This document shows positions 50,586 to 59,151 of a stretch of 64,000 nt of DNA, one piece after another. The DNA is from Verrucomicrobiia bacterium (GTDB lineage: Bacteria > Verrucomicrobiota > Verrucomicrobiia > Palsa-1439). The stretch is from contig JAJVHY010000003.1 in NCBI GenBank assembly GCA_022072455.1, positions 124,001-188,000 on the forward strand. Direction: 5' to 3'. Position 1 is the stretch's first letter; each line of letters begins with the position of its first letter. A model generated the notes under the pieces. That model was given only the letters and a program-made list of their open reading frames with translations. It ran no database searches and had not been told where the DNA came from. A program made the translations under genes and the position numbers.

Positions 50586-51852
50586 AGTCTACAACTGGCA
50601 GCTTGGTCGCGAGATGGAATACCCGCACGACGCGGCGTATCCGCAGGAGCAGTTCGCCTTCGTGTTTAATCTCAACCGCTGTATCGGCTGCCAGACCTGC
50701 ACGATGGCGTGTAAATCCACCTGGACGTTTTCCAAGGGGCAGGAGCACATGTGGTGGAACAACGTCGAGACAAAGCCCTATGGCGGCTACCCGCACCATT
50801 GGGATGTCAAACTTCTCGATCTGCTGGAAAAAGCCAACCCGGAGGGACAGATTTGGGACGCCGGCGGGAAAAAGGATGTGCGCAAGCCGTACGGCACATT
50901 CGAGGGCCAGACAATCTTCGAGGCGGCTAAAAAATCATTCCAAGCCAACGGCTCGAATCCGGCGCTCGGCTATCTGCCAACCGATGAGGAATGGAGCGCG
51001 CCGAACATTTTCGAGGACAGCCCGCGTGGGCCCAAAGGCGTCAAAGGACAAGTCACACACACGGATGGCGTTGATTTGCCGGAGCATAAGACGTGGTTCT
51101 TTTATCTCGCGCGGATCTGCAATCATTGCAGTTATCCGGCCTGTCTCGCGGCCTGTCCGCGCAACGCAATTTATAAACGCCCGGAAGATGGCATTGTGCT
51201 CATTGACCAGGAACGGTGCCGAGGCTACCGGAAATGCGTTGAGGCGTGTCCGTACAAGAAATCCATTTACCGGCCCACGACGCGCACCAGCGAAAAGTGC
51301 ATCGCCTGTTATCCACGCGTCGAAGGGAAAGACCCCGACAGCCACGGTCAGCCGATGGAAACGCGGTGCATGGCCGCGTGCATCGGCCAAATCCGCATGC
51401 AGGGCCTCGTTCGCCTGGCCGCCGACGGCACGTGGGCGGCCGACCGGTATAACCCACTTTACTATCTCATTCATGTCGCCAAAGTCGCGTTGCCGCTTTA
51501 CCCGCAGTTCGGCACCGAGCCGAATGGCTTTTACATCCCGCCGCGCTGGGTAAATCGCGGTTATCTCAAACAAATGTTCGGCCCCGGCGTGGATGCCGCC
51601 ATCGAGAAATACATGGCGCCCGACCGCGAACTGCTCGCCGTGTTGAACCTGTTCCGCAAGACCGACCAGATCATCTTCAAGTACGAGATCAAGGAAGGGC
51701 CGAAAGTTTTCGAGAACGAGATTCGCGGCAAGAAATTCGAAATGTTTAACGACACAATCATCGGCTACGGCCGGAACGGACAGGAACTCGTCCGCACAAC
51801 CGTGGAGGAACCCCTGCATGAGCGCCCCAGCCAACACGCCAACTCCATCTGA
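50578..51852 (+). CDS. NarH/NxrB-type iron-sulfur beta subunit
   Basis: The ATG at 50578 follows AAAGGAGAT, giving 424 residues. Four cysteine clusters are seen: CIGCQTCTMACKSTW; CNHCSYPACLAACP; CRGYRKCVEACPYKK, where the second cysteine is replaced by Tyr as in [3Fe-4S] sites; and CIACYPRVEG with CMAACIGQIR. This is the three [4Fe-4S] plus one [3Fe-4S] arrangement of NarH, SerB and NxrB. It lacks a signal and would be exported with the alpha subunit through Tat. It passes electrons between alpha and gamma. Confidence 0.9.
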   Translation: MSKVYNWQLGREMEYPHDAAYPQEQFAFVFNLNRCIGCQTCTMACKSTWTFSKGQEHMWWNNVETKPYGGYPHHWDVKLLDLLEKANPEGQIWDAGGKKDVRKPYGTFEGQTIFEAAKKSFQANGSNPALGYLPTDEEWSAPNIFEDSPRGPKGVKGQVTHTDGVDLPEHKTWFFYLARICNHCSYPACLAACPRNAIYKRPEDGIVLIDQERCRGYRKCVEACPYKKSIYRPTTRTSEKCIACYPRVEGKDPDSHGQPMETRCMAACIGQIRMQGLVRLAADGTWAADRYNPLYYLIHVAKVALPLYPQFGTEPNGFYIPPRWVNRGYLKQMFGPGVDAAIEKYMAPDRELLAVLNLFRKTDQIIFKYEIKEGPKVFENEIRGKKFEMFNDTIIGYGRNGQELVRTTVEEPLHERPSQHANSI

Positions 51853-52504
51853 CCGGGTCTTGCTCTGGCGCTGGCTGGCCGCGACGTTCACTTATCCCGA
51901 CGCGGAAATCTGGCAGTGGTTGACCACCCCGGGTTTCGCGTTGCCCACTCCCACGGCGCCGACGCTCGATGAACAATGCGCGACGTTCTTGGCGATCTTT
52001 GGGCATACCGTGCGTGGCGATTGTCCCCCGCACGAGCTTGAATACGGCGAATTGAAAGCGGACGCGCTTTATCAACCCCACCGGCTGGCTGACATTGCGG
52101 CGTTCTATTCCGCCTTCGGGCTCGAAATCGTGCCGGAGATGGCGGACCGGGTGGATCACATCGCGATGGAATGCGAGTTTTACGCGGTGCTGTGCGCGAA
52201 GGAAGAAGTGGCCGCTGAGAATCTCGACCTGTGCCGGGACGCCCAGAAGAAATTTCTCCGCGAACACCTCGCCCGCTGGACGCCCGCATTCTCACGCCGG
52301 CTGGCCCGCCTTGCCGGTGATCCGTTCTACCGTGCGGTCGCCGACATTTTGCACCGCGCCATCCTTGCGGAATGTGACCGGCATCACCTGCGACCCGGTA
52401 ACGCCGACCTGCACCTGCGGCCGGTGGAGGAAATGGTGGATGTTTGCGGGTCCTGCGGGATTTCCGGCGCGGCCTTCCCGGGCGGCGGACAGGACGGTGA
52501 GTAG
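51818..52504 (+). CDS. TorD/NarJ-like chaperone
   Basis: The 228-residue protein overlaps the beta-subunit gene by 35 bp. It is largely helical and shows TorD-family features: LLWRWLAATFTYPDAEIWQWL near the start, then YGELKADALYQPHRLADIAAFYSAFGLEI, DRVDHIAMECEFYAVLCAKEE (the conserved DHIAxELEFM-type motif) and FYRAVADILHRAILAE. Such chaperones bind the Tat signal and help insert the molybdenum cofactor into the alpha subunit before export. The C-terminal CGSCG is unusual. Confidence 0.8.
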   Translation: MSAPANTPTPSDRVLLWRWLAATFTYPDAEIWQWLTTPGFALPTPTAPTLDEQCATFLAIFGHTVRGDCPPHELEYGELKADALYQPHRLADIAAFYSAFGLEIVPEMADRVDHIAMECEFYAVLCAKEEVAAENLDLCRDAQKKFLREHLARWTPAFSRRLARLAGDPFYRAVADILHRAILAECDRHHLRPGNADLHLRPVEEMVDVCGSCGISGAAFPGGGQDGE

Positions 52505-53352
52505 TGCAACTCCACTATGACGCCGAGCTGATCGAGGGGATTGTCTTTCTCGAGGTGCGGCGGAGCCCGGCGTTGCTGGCGCTGCGCTATGACCGCGCCC
52601 GCACCAAACTTTATGACTTGCCGGGGGATGAGCGCGAGGCGGCCTTTTTCCAATTGCATCTCCACTGGTTCCGTGAGTTGGGCTTGGAGGACAAGTTGCG
52701 TGCCGTCTTGCAGCGCTTTCCTATCATCACCGCGAACACTGCGACATTGTTGGTGCGCCGGACGGTGACGAAAAAAGATGAAGGCGCGGAGTTGTTCGTG
52801 CGCCCCGACGCGAAGAATGTCGCCATTGCCTTCCGGTGTGAGCGGCTGTTCGAGCCGGGGTTCGAGTCCTTTCTTGCGCATGAGTTGTGTCACGTCTCCG
52901 ACATGCTCGATCCGTCCTTCGCGTACGAACCGGAAATTCGTCTCACCGATGCGCCGCCGGCCGAGGTGGATTTGTTGCGCGAACGCTACCGGGTTCTGTG
53001 GGACATCACGATTGACGGCCGGCTGAATCAAAACAGGGCGGCCCGCTTCGCGGAATTTCAGAAGGTAATGCCGACGGTGCCGGAGCAGAAGTTCGCCGAG
53101 GTATGGCGCCAACGCCCGCCTCATCCGGAGTTGCTCGCGCTCGCGAAGTCGGTGCTCGTGCGCGTCGAAAAGACGCCCGGCGCGCCGTGTCCACTCTGCA
53201 AGTTTCCCACATTTGTGTGGGCGACGGAACCGCCCGTGGTGGAAATCGGCAAGGATTTTCCGCACTGGTTGCCGGCGCATGGGTGTTGCGCGCGCTGTGC
53301 TGAACTGTATTCGACTGGCCGGCTGGAGCAACCGGCGCCCCTCTATATCTGA
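52504..53352 (+). CDS. HELCH-motif protein with zinc-ribbon tail, function unknown
   Basis: The GTG at 52504 shares one base with the chaperone stop (TAGTG), giving 282 residues. A zincin-like motif is visible at about residues 125-129 (FLAHELCHVSDMLDP, HExxH as HELCH), then a helical part, and a C-terminal CPLCKFPTFVWATEP ... HGCCARCAELY zinc ribbon. No membrane helix or signal. It might be a metallopeptidase or a metal-handling maturation factor for the neighbouring molybdoenzyme. I do not recognise the family. Confidence 0.65.
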   Translation: MQLHYDAELIEGIVFLEVRRSPALLALRYDRARTKLYDLPGDEREAAFFQLHLHWFRELGLEDKLRAVLQRFPIITANTATLLVRRTVTKKDEGAELFVRPDAKNVAIAFRCERLFEPGFESFLAHELCHVSDMLDPSFAYEPEIRLTDAPPAEVDLLRERYRVLWDITIDGRLNQNRAARFAEFQKVMPTVPEQKFAEVWRQRPPHPELLALAKSVLVRVEKTPGAPCPLCKFPTFVWATEPPVVEIGKDFPHWLPAHGCCARCAELYSTGRLEQPAPLYI

Positions 53353-53421
53353 TGGCCTGCGCCTCGAAGGCGCGCGCTCCGCGCTGCACCAGCCGTTGCG
53401 TGGTCCACGCCAGCGATATTA

Positions 53422-53435
53422 TTGACGAGGGTCAA
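53422..53435. promoter_or_regulatory. FNR/NnrR-type box before ric
   Basis: TTGAC-GAGG-GTCAA is a perfect match to TTGAY-N4-RTCAA, 71 bp before the ric ATG. The 154-bp gap holds no gene. Confidence 0.6.
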
Positions 53436-53506
53436 TTACCAATGGTCAGGCTGCGGCTATTGTCGCGGTACGAAACCAACTACAATCACCTCAGGAGGAT
53501 GGTCGC

Positions 53507-54265
53507 ATGCCAACTGCAATCACTTCATTCACCGCCGCCGACACTGTCGGTAGTCTTGTCGCGCAGTGCCCGGCGTTGTCCCGCGTATTCGAGCAAGCCG
53601 GTATTGATTATTGCTGCGGCGGGAAAATTCCGCTCGCGGAAGCTTGCCGCAGGAAGGGGTTCGACCCCCAACAAATCCTTACCCAACTCGAAGCTGCCGG
53701 TGCCGTCACCAGCGGCGGGGGAGTGGACCCCAGCCAGATGTCGTTGACGGAATTGGCTGACCACATTGTGGCGACGCATCACGCATACCTGAAAATGGAG
53801 TTGCCGCGTCTGGAGGCGATGACGACCAAGGTCGCCCGGGTGCATGGTGACGGTGATGTCCGGCTGCCGCAGGTGAATCAGGTGTTACTCGGGTTGCAAG
53901 CAGCGATGACCAGCCATATGGACAAGGAGGAACAAATCCTCTTTCCGCTGATCCGCGAGTTGGAAGCGAGCGCAACCGCGCCCGAGTTTCATTGCGGCTC
54001 ACTGGCCAATCCGGTTCGGGTGATGGAACTGGAGCATGACCAAGCCGGTGGGGCGTTGGTGAAGCTGCGGGAGTTGACCGATGGCTTCACCTCGCCTGAT
54101 TGGGCCTGCAACACCTACCGGGCAATGCTGGATGCGTTGGCACATCTCGAACACGACCTGTACGATCACATCCACAAGGAAAACAACATTCTCTTCCCGC
54201 GTGCCATCGCGCTCGAAACCAGCAAGCAGTCGCAAACTTGCCCCGACCACCCCGTCAGCCTATGA
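53507..54265 (+). CDS. ytfE: RIC/YtfE/ScdA-type di-iron repair protein
   Basis: The 252-residue protein has the N-terminal DUF542 segment with the CC motif (LSRVFEQAGIDYCCGGKIPLAEAC) and a hemerythrin-like di-iron domain with the expected His and Glu ligands (HIVATHHAYLKMELPRL; MTSHMDKEEQILFPLIREL; VMELEHDQAGGALVKLREL; HLEHDLYDHIHKENNILFPRAI). RIC proteins repair FeS clusters damaged by nitric oxide. An AGGAGG site precedes the ATG. It lies with nor genes behind its own FNR-type box, which fits a response to NO. Confidence 0.93.
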   Translation: MPTAITSFTAADTVGSLVAQCPALSRVFEQAGIDYCCGGKIPLAEACRRKGFDPQQILTQLEAAGAVTSGGGVDPSQMSLTELADHIVATHHAYLKMELPRLEAMTTKVARVHGDGDVRLPQVNQVLLGLQAAMTSHMDKEEQILFPLIRELEASATAPEFHCGSLANPVRVMELEHDQAGGALVKLRELTDGFTSPDWACNTYRAMLDALAHLEHDLYDHIHKENNILFPRAIALETSKQSQTCPDHPVSL

Positions 54266-54275
54266 TTAACCAATC

Positions 54276-54620
54276 ATGAAGAAACCGCACCAGTCCTCTC
54301 CGCTCGGCCCGGTGGCGAAATCCTTCAGCCTCGCCGATTTGATCGCGTATCAACCCGCCGCAATTGTCAGTCGGGAGATTCTCAAAACGAAGGCCGGCTC
54401 CGTCACGCTTTTTGCATTCGCGCTCGGGCAAGGCTTGAGCGAACACACCGCGCCGTTTGATGCGCTGGTCCAGGTGCTCGATGGGGCAGCGGAGATCACC
54501 ATTGCCGGGAAGCGGCACCGAGTGCGCGCCGGGGAGAGCATCCTGATGCCTGCCGGCAAACCGCATGCGTTGCAGGCGCGCGAGCGTTTCAAGATGATGC
54601 TCACGCTCTTGCGTGCGTAA
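54276..54620 (+). CDS. Small cupin protein
   Basis: The 114-residue single-domain cupin shows GQGLSEHTAPFDALVQVLDGAAEITIAGKRHRVRAGESILMPAGKPHALQA, with the metal-binding histidines of motif 1 (HTAPFD) and motif 2 (PAGKPHAL). Small cupins of this kind often accompany ric/nor genes. It follows ric by 10 bp and probably shares its transcript. Ligand unknown. Confidence 0.8.
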   Translation: MKKPHQSSPLGPVAKSFSLADLIAYQPAAIVSREILKTKAGSVTLFAFALGQGLSEHTAPFDALVQVLDGAAEITIAGKRHRVRAGESILMPAGKPHALQARERFKMMLTLLRA

Positions 54621-54633
54621 AAGTGGGTTGCCG

Positions 54634-54647
54634 TTGACGTGCATCAA
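54634..54647. promoter_or_regulatory. FNR/NnrR-type box before the NO reductase
   Basis: TTGAC-GTGC-ATCAA matches TTGAY-N4-RTCAA and lies 67 bp before the ATG of the quinol-type NO reductase gene. Confidence 0.6.
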
Positions 54648-54714
54648 TCTGCCTGTGTCCTCCGGTCGTTAAGGTGCGGGCGCGCTGGCAGTGTCTGACT
54701 GAAGGAAAATACTT

Positions 54715-56952
54715 ATGAGCTATAAACGATTGTGGATTGCGTTTGGATTGGTGATTGGCGGGTCGTTCGCGGTTCTTGGGTTCTATGGGCACGAGATTTA
54801 CCGGATGAAGCCGCCGATTCCCGCGCGCGTGGTGACGAGTGCCGGGACGGTGTTGTTTACCGGGCAGGATATCCGGGACGGGCAGAATGTCTGGCAATCC
54901 ATGGGCGGGCAGCAGGTTGGCTCCATTTGGGGACATGGGGCTTATGTAGCGCCGGATTGGACGGCGGATTGGCTGCACCGGGAAGCGACGTGGTTGCTGA
55001 ATCATTGGGCGGGACGGCCGTATGAACAGCTCGAGGTTGAAGCGCGCGCGACGTTGAAGGCGCGGCTCAAACAGGAGTTGCGCACCAACACCTATCAGCC
55101 GGCAACTGGTGATCTCGTGATTTCACCGGTCCGGGCGGAGGCGCTCGCGGCAGTCAGCGCGCATTACTCGGCCTTATTCGGGGATGATCCGGCCTTGGCG
55201 AAGTTGCGCGATGCGTACGCGATTCCGAGCAACGCAATCAAGGATCCCGACCGGCAACGGAAGATGAATGCGTTTTTTTGGTAGGCGACCTGGGCGTGCG
55301 GCACGGAGCGTCCGGGGGAGGCGATCACGTACACGCAGAACTGGCCGCCGGAAGAACTGATTGATAACCGGCCATCAGGGAAAATCGTGGTGTGGTCGGT
55401 GATCAGTTTTGTGTTGTTATTGGCCGGTGTGGGGGCGTTGGCGTGGTATTCGGCAGTCGAGAAACACCATGACAACGGGACGGAAGATGCCATCCCTGAA
55501 CAGGACCCGTTGCGGGCGTTTGCGCCGACGCCTTCCATGCGGGCGACGTTGAAGTATTTCTGGGTGGTGACGGCGTTGATTGTGGTGCAGGTCGCCTTGG
55601 GGGCGATCACGGCACACTACGGCGTGGAAGGCGGTGGGTTTTACGGCATTCCGCTGGCGCAGTGGTTGCCGTATGCCGTCACGCGGACGTGGCATACGCA
55701 GCTGGGGATTTTCTGGATTGCGACCGCGTGGTTGGCGACCGGCTTGTTTGTGGCCCCAGCGGTATCGGGACACGAGCCGAAATTTCAGCGGGCGGGGGTC
55801 AACTTCCTGTTTGTGTGTCTGTTGATCATTGTGGCGGGTTCGATGTTCGGGCAGTGGCTCGGCGTGCAACAGAAGCTTGGGTTTGAGGTGAACTTCTGGT
55901 TTGGACATCAGGGGTATGAATACGTGGATTTGGGACGCTTCTGGCAGTTGTTTTTGTTTGTGGGCTTGTTTGTGTGGCTCTGGCTGATGGGGCGCGCTTT
56001 GTGGCCGGTCTTGAGAAAGCCAAGCGAAAGCCGGCATCTGCTGGCCTTGTTTTTCATCGCATCGCTGGCCATTGCCGGGTTTTACGGCGCGGGGTTGATG
56101 TGGGATCGGCAGACACATCTGGCCATCGCGGAATACTGGCGCTGGTGGGTGGTGCATTTGTGGGTGGAAGGTTTCTTTGAGGTGTTTGCCACGGTGGTCA
56201 TCGCGTTTCTGTTCGTGCGGATGCAGCTTTTGCGGGTGCGAGCAGCGACAACGGCGGTCTTGTTTTCGACGGTGATCTTCTTGTCAGGTGGAATTATTGG
56301 GACGTTTCATCATTTGTATTTTAGTGGGACACCGACGGCGATTTTGGCGCTGGGCGCAAGTTTCAGCGCGTTGGAAGTCGTCCCGTTGGTGTTGATCGGA
56401 TTTGAAGCGTACGGCAACCTGACGTTGAGTCGGGCGCGTGAATGGGTGCGTACCTACAAATGGCCGATTTACTTTTTTGTGGCGGTTGGGTTCTGGAATC
56501 TGGTGGGGGCGGGCTTGTTTGGTTTCTTCATCAATCCACCGATCGCGTTGTATTATATGCAAGGCTTGAACACGACTCCCGTCCACGGCCACACTGCGCT
56601 ATTTGGGGTGTACGAGATGTTGGGTATTGGCTTGATGCTGTTTTGCCTGCGCGGACTGGCCACCCAACAAGCGTGGCGGCCTGGGGCGTTGGGTTTTGCG
56701 TTTTGGGCGATCAACATTGGCCTGGCCTTGATGGTGTTGTTGAGTCTGCTGCCGATCGGCTTGCTGCAAACCATGGCGAGCGTGGAACATGGCATGTGGT
56801 ACGCCCGCTCCGCCGAATTCCTGCAAAGGGGTTTGATGGACAAGCTGCGGTGGCTGCGCGTGGTGGGGGACACCATCTTTGCGGTCGGCGTGGTGGCGTT
56901 GGGGTGGTTTGTCGTTGGACTTAAGACCGGCTGGTCGGTAAAAACTGACTGA
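54715..56952 (+). pseudogene. norZ: Quinol-dependent nitric oxide reductase with an in-frame amber codon
   Basis: The frame covers 746 codons, the normal qNOR length, but contains one TAG at 55282-55284. Before it is the periplasmic cytochrome c-like N-terminus (LFTGQDIRDGQNVWQSMGGQQVGSIWGHGAYVAPDW). Around it the protein reads NAFFW-stop-ATWACGTERPGEAITYTQNWPPEEL, where relatives carry an aromatic, so TGG to TAG is the likely change. After it the haem-copper-type core is intact (WHTQLGIFWIATAWL, GTFHHLYFSGTP, GHTALFGVYEMLGIGLMLF). If real, the stop abolishes NO reduction unless suppressed. A FNR-type box lies upstream. Confidence 0.88.
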
Positions 56953-56956
56953 ATTA

Positions 56957-57673
56957 ATGGTCGCACCCCCAACTCCAAGCAAACCACCGCTACCGCGCGA
57001 ACACGGCGCGTGGGGGATTTTGTTGATCCCCTTCACGACAGCCGTTGCCGTTGCCGGTGTGTGGAACTGGCAGGTCACGCTGTTGCTGGTGAGCGTGCTA
57101 TGCTTCTATCTCGCGCGGACGAGTTTTCTCAAACACAACTATCAATGGACAGTGCAGTTGCTGGTCGGCAGCGCGGGGGCGGCCTTACCGTTGTTGTTGA
57201 TTTGGGAATTGTGGTGGTTGGCGGCATTCGGGGTGGGGGCAGCGGTGCTTGCGTTTCGCAAAACGGAACGCAGCATTCCGATGCAGTTGATCGCTGTGGC
57301 TGGCTTGACCATGACCGCGCCGGCCGCGTGGTACACCGCGACCGGTAAATTGGATTATCAACTCTGGCTGCTCAACTTCCTGTATTTTGCCGGCGGCGTG
57401 TTTTACGTGAAAATGCACATCGTCGCCGCCATTGCCCGGCAAGTCAATATCCGCCAGCAGGGGATGCCGACACTGCTTTATTACGGGGGGTTGATCGTGG
57501 TAGCGGCGTTCTGGTTGCCGGTGGGGTACGCCTTCATCCCGGCGATTGGCCGGGCGATTGCCGGCGTGTTGCGATTGTCGCCGGTCTTGCGGATCAAACA
57601 TCTCGGGTGGACTGAGGTGGCGCATTCGGTAGTCTTTGCCGGATTATTGGTGATGATCCTGCGGTCGGTTTGA
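56957..57673 (+). CDS. YwiC-like membrane protein
   Basis: The 238-residue protein begins with a proline-rich tail and PREHGAWGILLIPF, the signature of the YwiC-like family, followed by about seven membrane helices. YwiC genes accompany nitrate and nitrite respiration genes in several bacteria (next to narGHJI in Bacillus). Its biochemical role is not established. It lies 4 bp after qNOR, so it belongs to the nor transcript. Confidence 0.85.
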   Translation: MVAPPTPSKPPLPREHGAWGILLIPFTTAVAVAGVWNWQVTLLLVSVLCFYLARTSFLKHNYQWTVQLLVGSAGAALPLLLIWELWWLAAFGVGAAVLAFRKTERSIPMQLIAVAGLTMTAPAAWYTATGKLDYQLWLLNFLYFAGGVFYVKMHIVAAIARQVNIRQQGMPTLLYYGGLIVVAAFWLPVGYAFIPAIGRAIAGVLRLSPVLRIKHLGWTEVAHSVVFAGLLVMILRSV

Positions 57674-57725
57674 CCAGGCCTGTTTTGCTTGCGCCGTGTG
57701 CAGGATTGGCGCAGAGTCGGCAGCG

Positions 57726-57989
57726 ATGACTTACCGGCAATTCATAACGCTTGTGGCGCTTGTGGTCGGCTTGTTGGGTTTCGGCCTGGCCCCGGTGGCG
57801 TATGACGCTGAATCCCGCAGCCCGGTGGAGTGCGGCATCGTTCTCCGCAACGTCATCCGGCAAGCGCCGCAGAAAGATTTTCAACCTCCCCAAGTTGTGA
57901 GTGCCGGCTTGAGGGTTGCACAAACTCAGCCGGTGCGCCTCATCGAGCCGGTCCCGCCGTATTCGCCCCGCAGCCCACCTCTGGCCTGA
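57726..57989 (+). CDS. Small exported or membrane protein, unrecognised
   Basis: From the ATG at 57726 the protein has 87 residues with a hydrophobic N-terminal segment (FITLVALVVGLLGFGLAPVAY), then a polar proline-rich tail. No family recognised. Codon use resembles its neighbours, but no strong ribosome-binding site precedes it. Confidence 0.4.
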   Translation: MTYRQFITLVALVVGLLGFGLAPVAYDAESRSPVECGIVLRNVIRQAPQKDFQPPQVVSAGLRVAQTQPVRLIEPVPPYSPRSPPLA

Positions 57990-58104
57990 GCCGGTTATAG
58001 TCCGTGGAGCCAATCGGTTGACCGGGGTTGGCTTCCCAGTCTGCTCGGTCACAACTTCAAATCAACAATTGTGGGACTTAGTGTCCCCGCCCAGGAATTA
58101 AATT

Positions 58105-59146
58105 ATGTCTCCAAGAGAATACGGCGATCCACCGCCGTTTGATGAACAGTTTTCCGAACAGCTCGAGCGCATCCGCGCTTGGGTCAAACACAGTCTGCCG
58201 CGACTGCTGCCGATCGTCATTGTCGTTGCCATTGTGTTGTGGCTATCGCTAGGGGGTTTACGTCGTTGACCCCGGCCACATTGGCGTCGTCCGCACATTT
58301 GGCAAGGAAACGGCCCGGACGAACCCCGGGCTCAACTATCGCGTCCCGTGGCCGGTGCAACAGGTCAACGTCGTCAGCGTTGAACAGATCCGCCGCATTG
58401 AGGTTGGTTTCCGTGCCGGCCAGCGCGTGTCGGAAGAAGCCTTGATGCTGACCGGCGACGAAAACATCGTCGAGGCTCAGATGATCGTGCAATATCGCGT
58501 GGCCGATCCCTCGAAGTTTTTGTTCCGTCTGCGCGAGCCGGAGGTCGCGTTGCATGCGACCACACAAGTCGCGTTGCGCAGCACGGTCGGCAACATGACA
58601 ATTGACCAGGTGATGATCGAGGAGCGCGCCAAAGTGCAGGACGACACGCGCGTCTTCGTCCAGCGGTTGATGGACCAATACGAATCCGGGATCGCCATCA
58701 CGGAAGTGAAACTGCAGGCCGCCGATCCCCCGGACGCGGTCAAGGATGCGTTCCACGACGTGGTGCGCGCCCGCGAAGATCGCGAAAAGTTGATCAACCA
58801 AGCTCGCGGCTATCAAGCTGACATCGTTCCCCGTGCCCGTGGCGCCGCACAGCAAATCCTCCGCGAAGCCGAAGGTTTCCGCGAGCAGCGCGTCTTACGT
58901 GCCCAAGGTGAGAGTGCCCGGTTCCTCAGTGTTTGGGCGGAGTACGACAAAGCCAAAGCCGTCACGCGCGACCGGTTGCACTTGGAAACCATCGAAAAAA
59001 TCCTGCCGGACATTGATAAAGTGATCGTCGACGGCAAGGTCGGCGACCGACTAATGCCGGTCTTGCCGATGGGCGGCCAACTGCCGCCAACTCTCGCGCC
59101 GCTGCCGGCGGTGCGCACCACTCCGGAACCCCAACGCACGAGGTAA
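58105..59146 (+). pseudogene. hflK: hflK, split by a frameshift in a G run
   Basis: The first frame starts at the ATG at 58105 (MSPREYGDPPPFDEQFSEQLERI) and includes the membrane helix LLPIVIVVAIVLWLSLG, ending at TGA 58267-58269. In the next frame the sequence goes on as YVVDPGHIGVVRTFGKETARTNPGLNYRVPWPVQQV and then the SPFH domain (EALMLTGDENIVEAQMIVQYRVADPSKFLFRLREPE) to 59146. Removing one G from the G5 run at 58252-58256 joins them as LGVYVVDPG, the usual HflK sequence. HflK and HflC form a membrane complex controlling FtsH protease. The rest of the gene is intact, so a homopolymer sequencing error is plausible. Confidence 0.85.
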
Positions 59147-59151
59147 TCATC

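Noticed and set aside
55387-56952. A separate 521-residue NO reductase gene starting at 55387
   Set aside because: It is in the same frame as 54715-55284 and lacks the family N-terminus; the two belong to one gene with a single TAG.
58355-59146. A short stand-alone SPFH protein starting at 58355
   Set aside because: The frame is open upstream and continues HflK sequence back to the G run, so the ATG at 58355 is internal.
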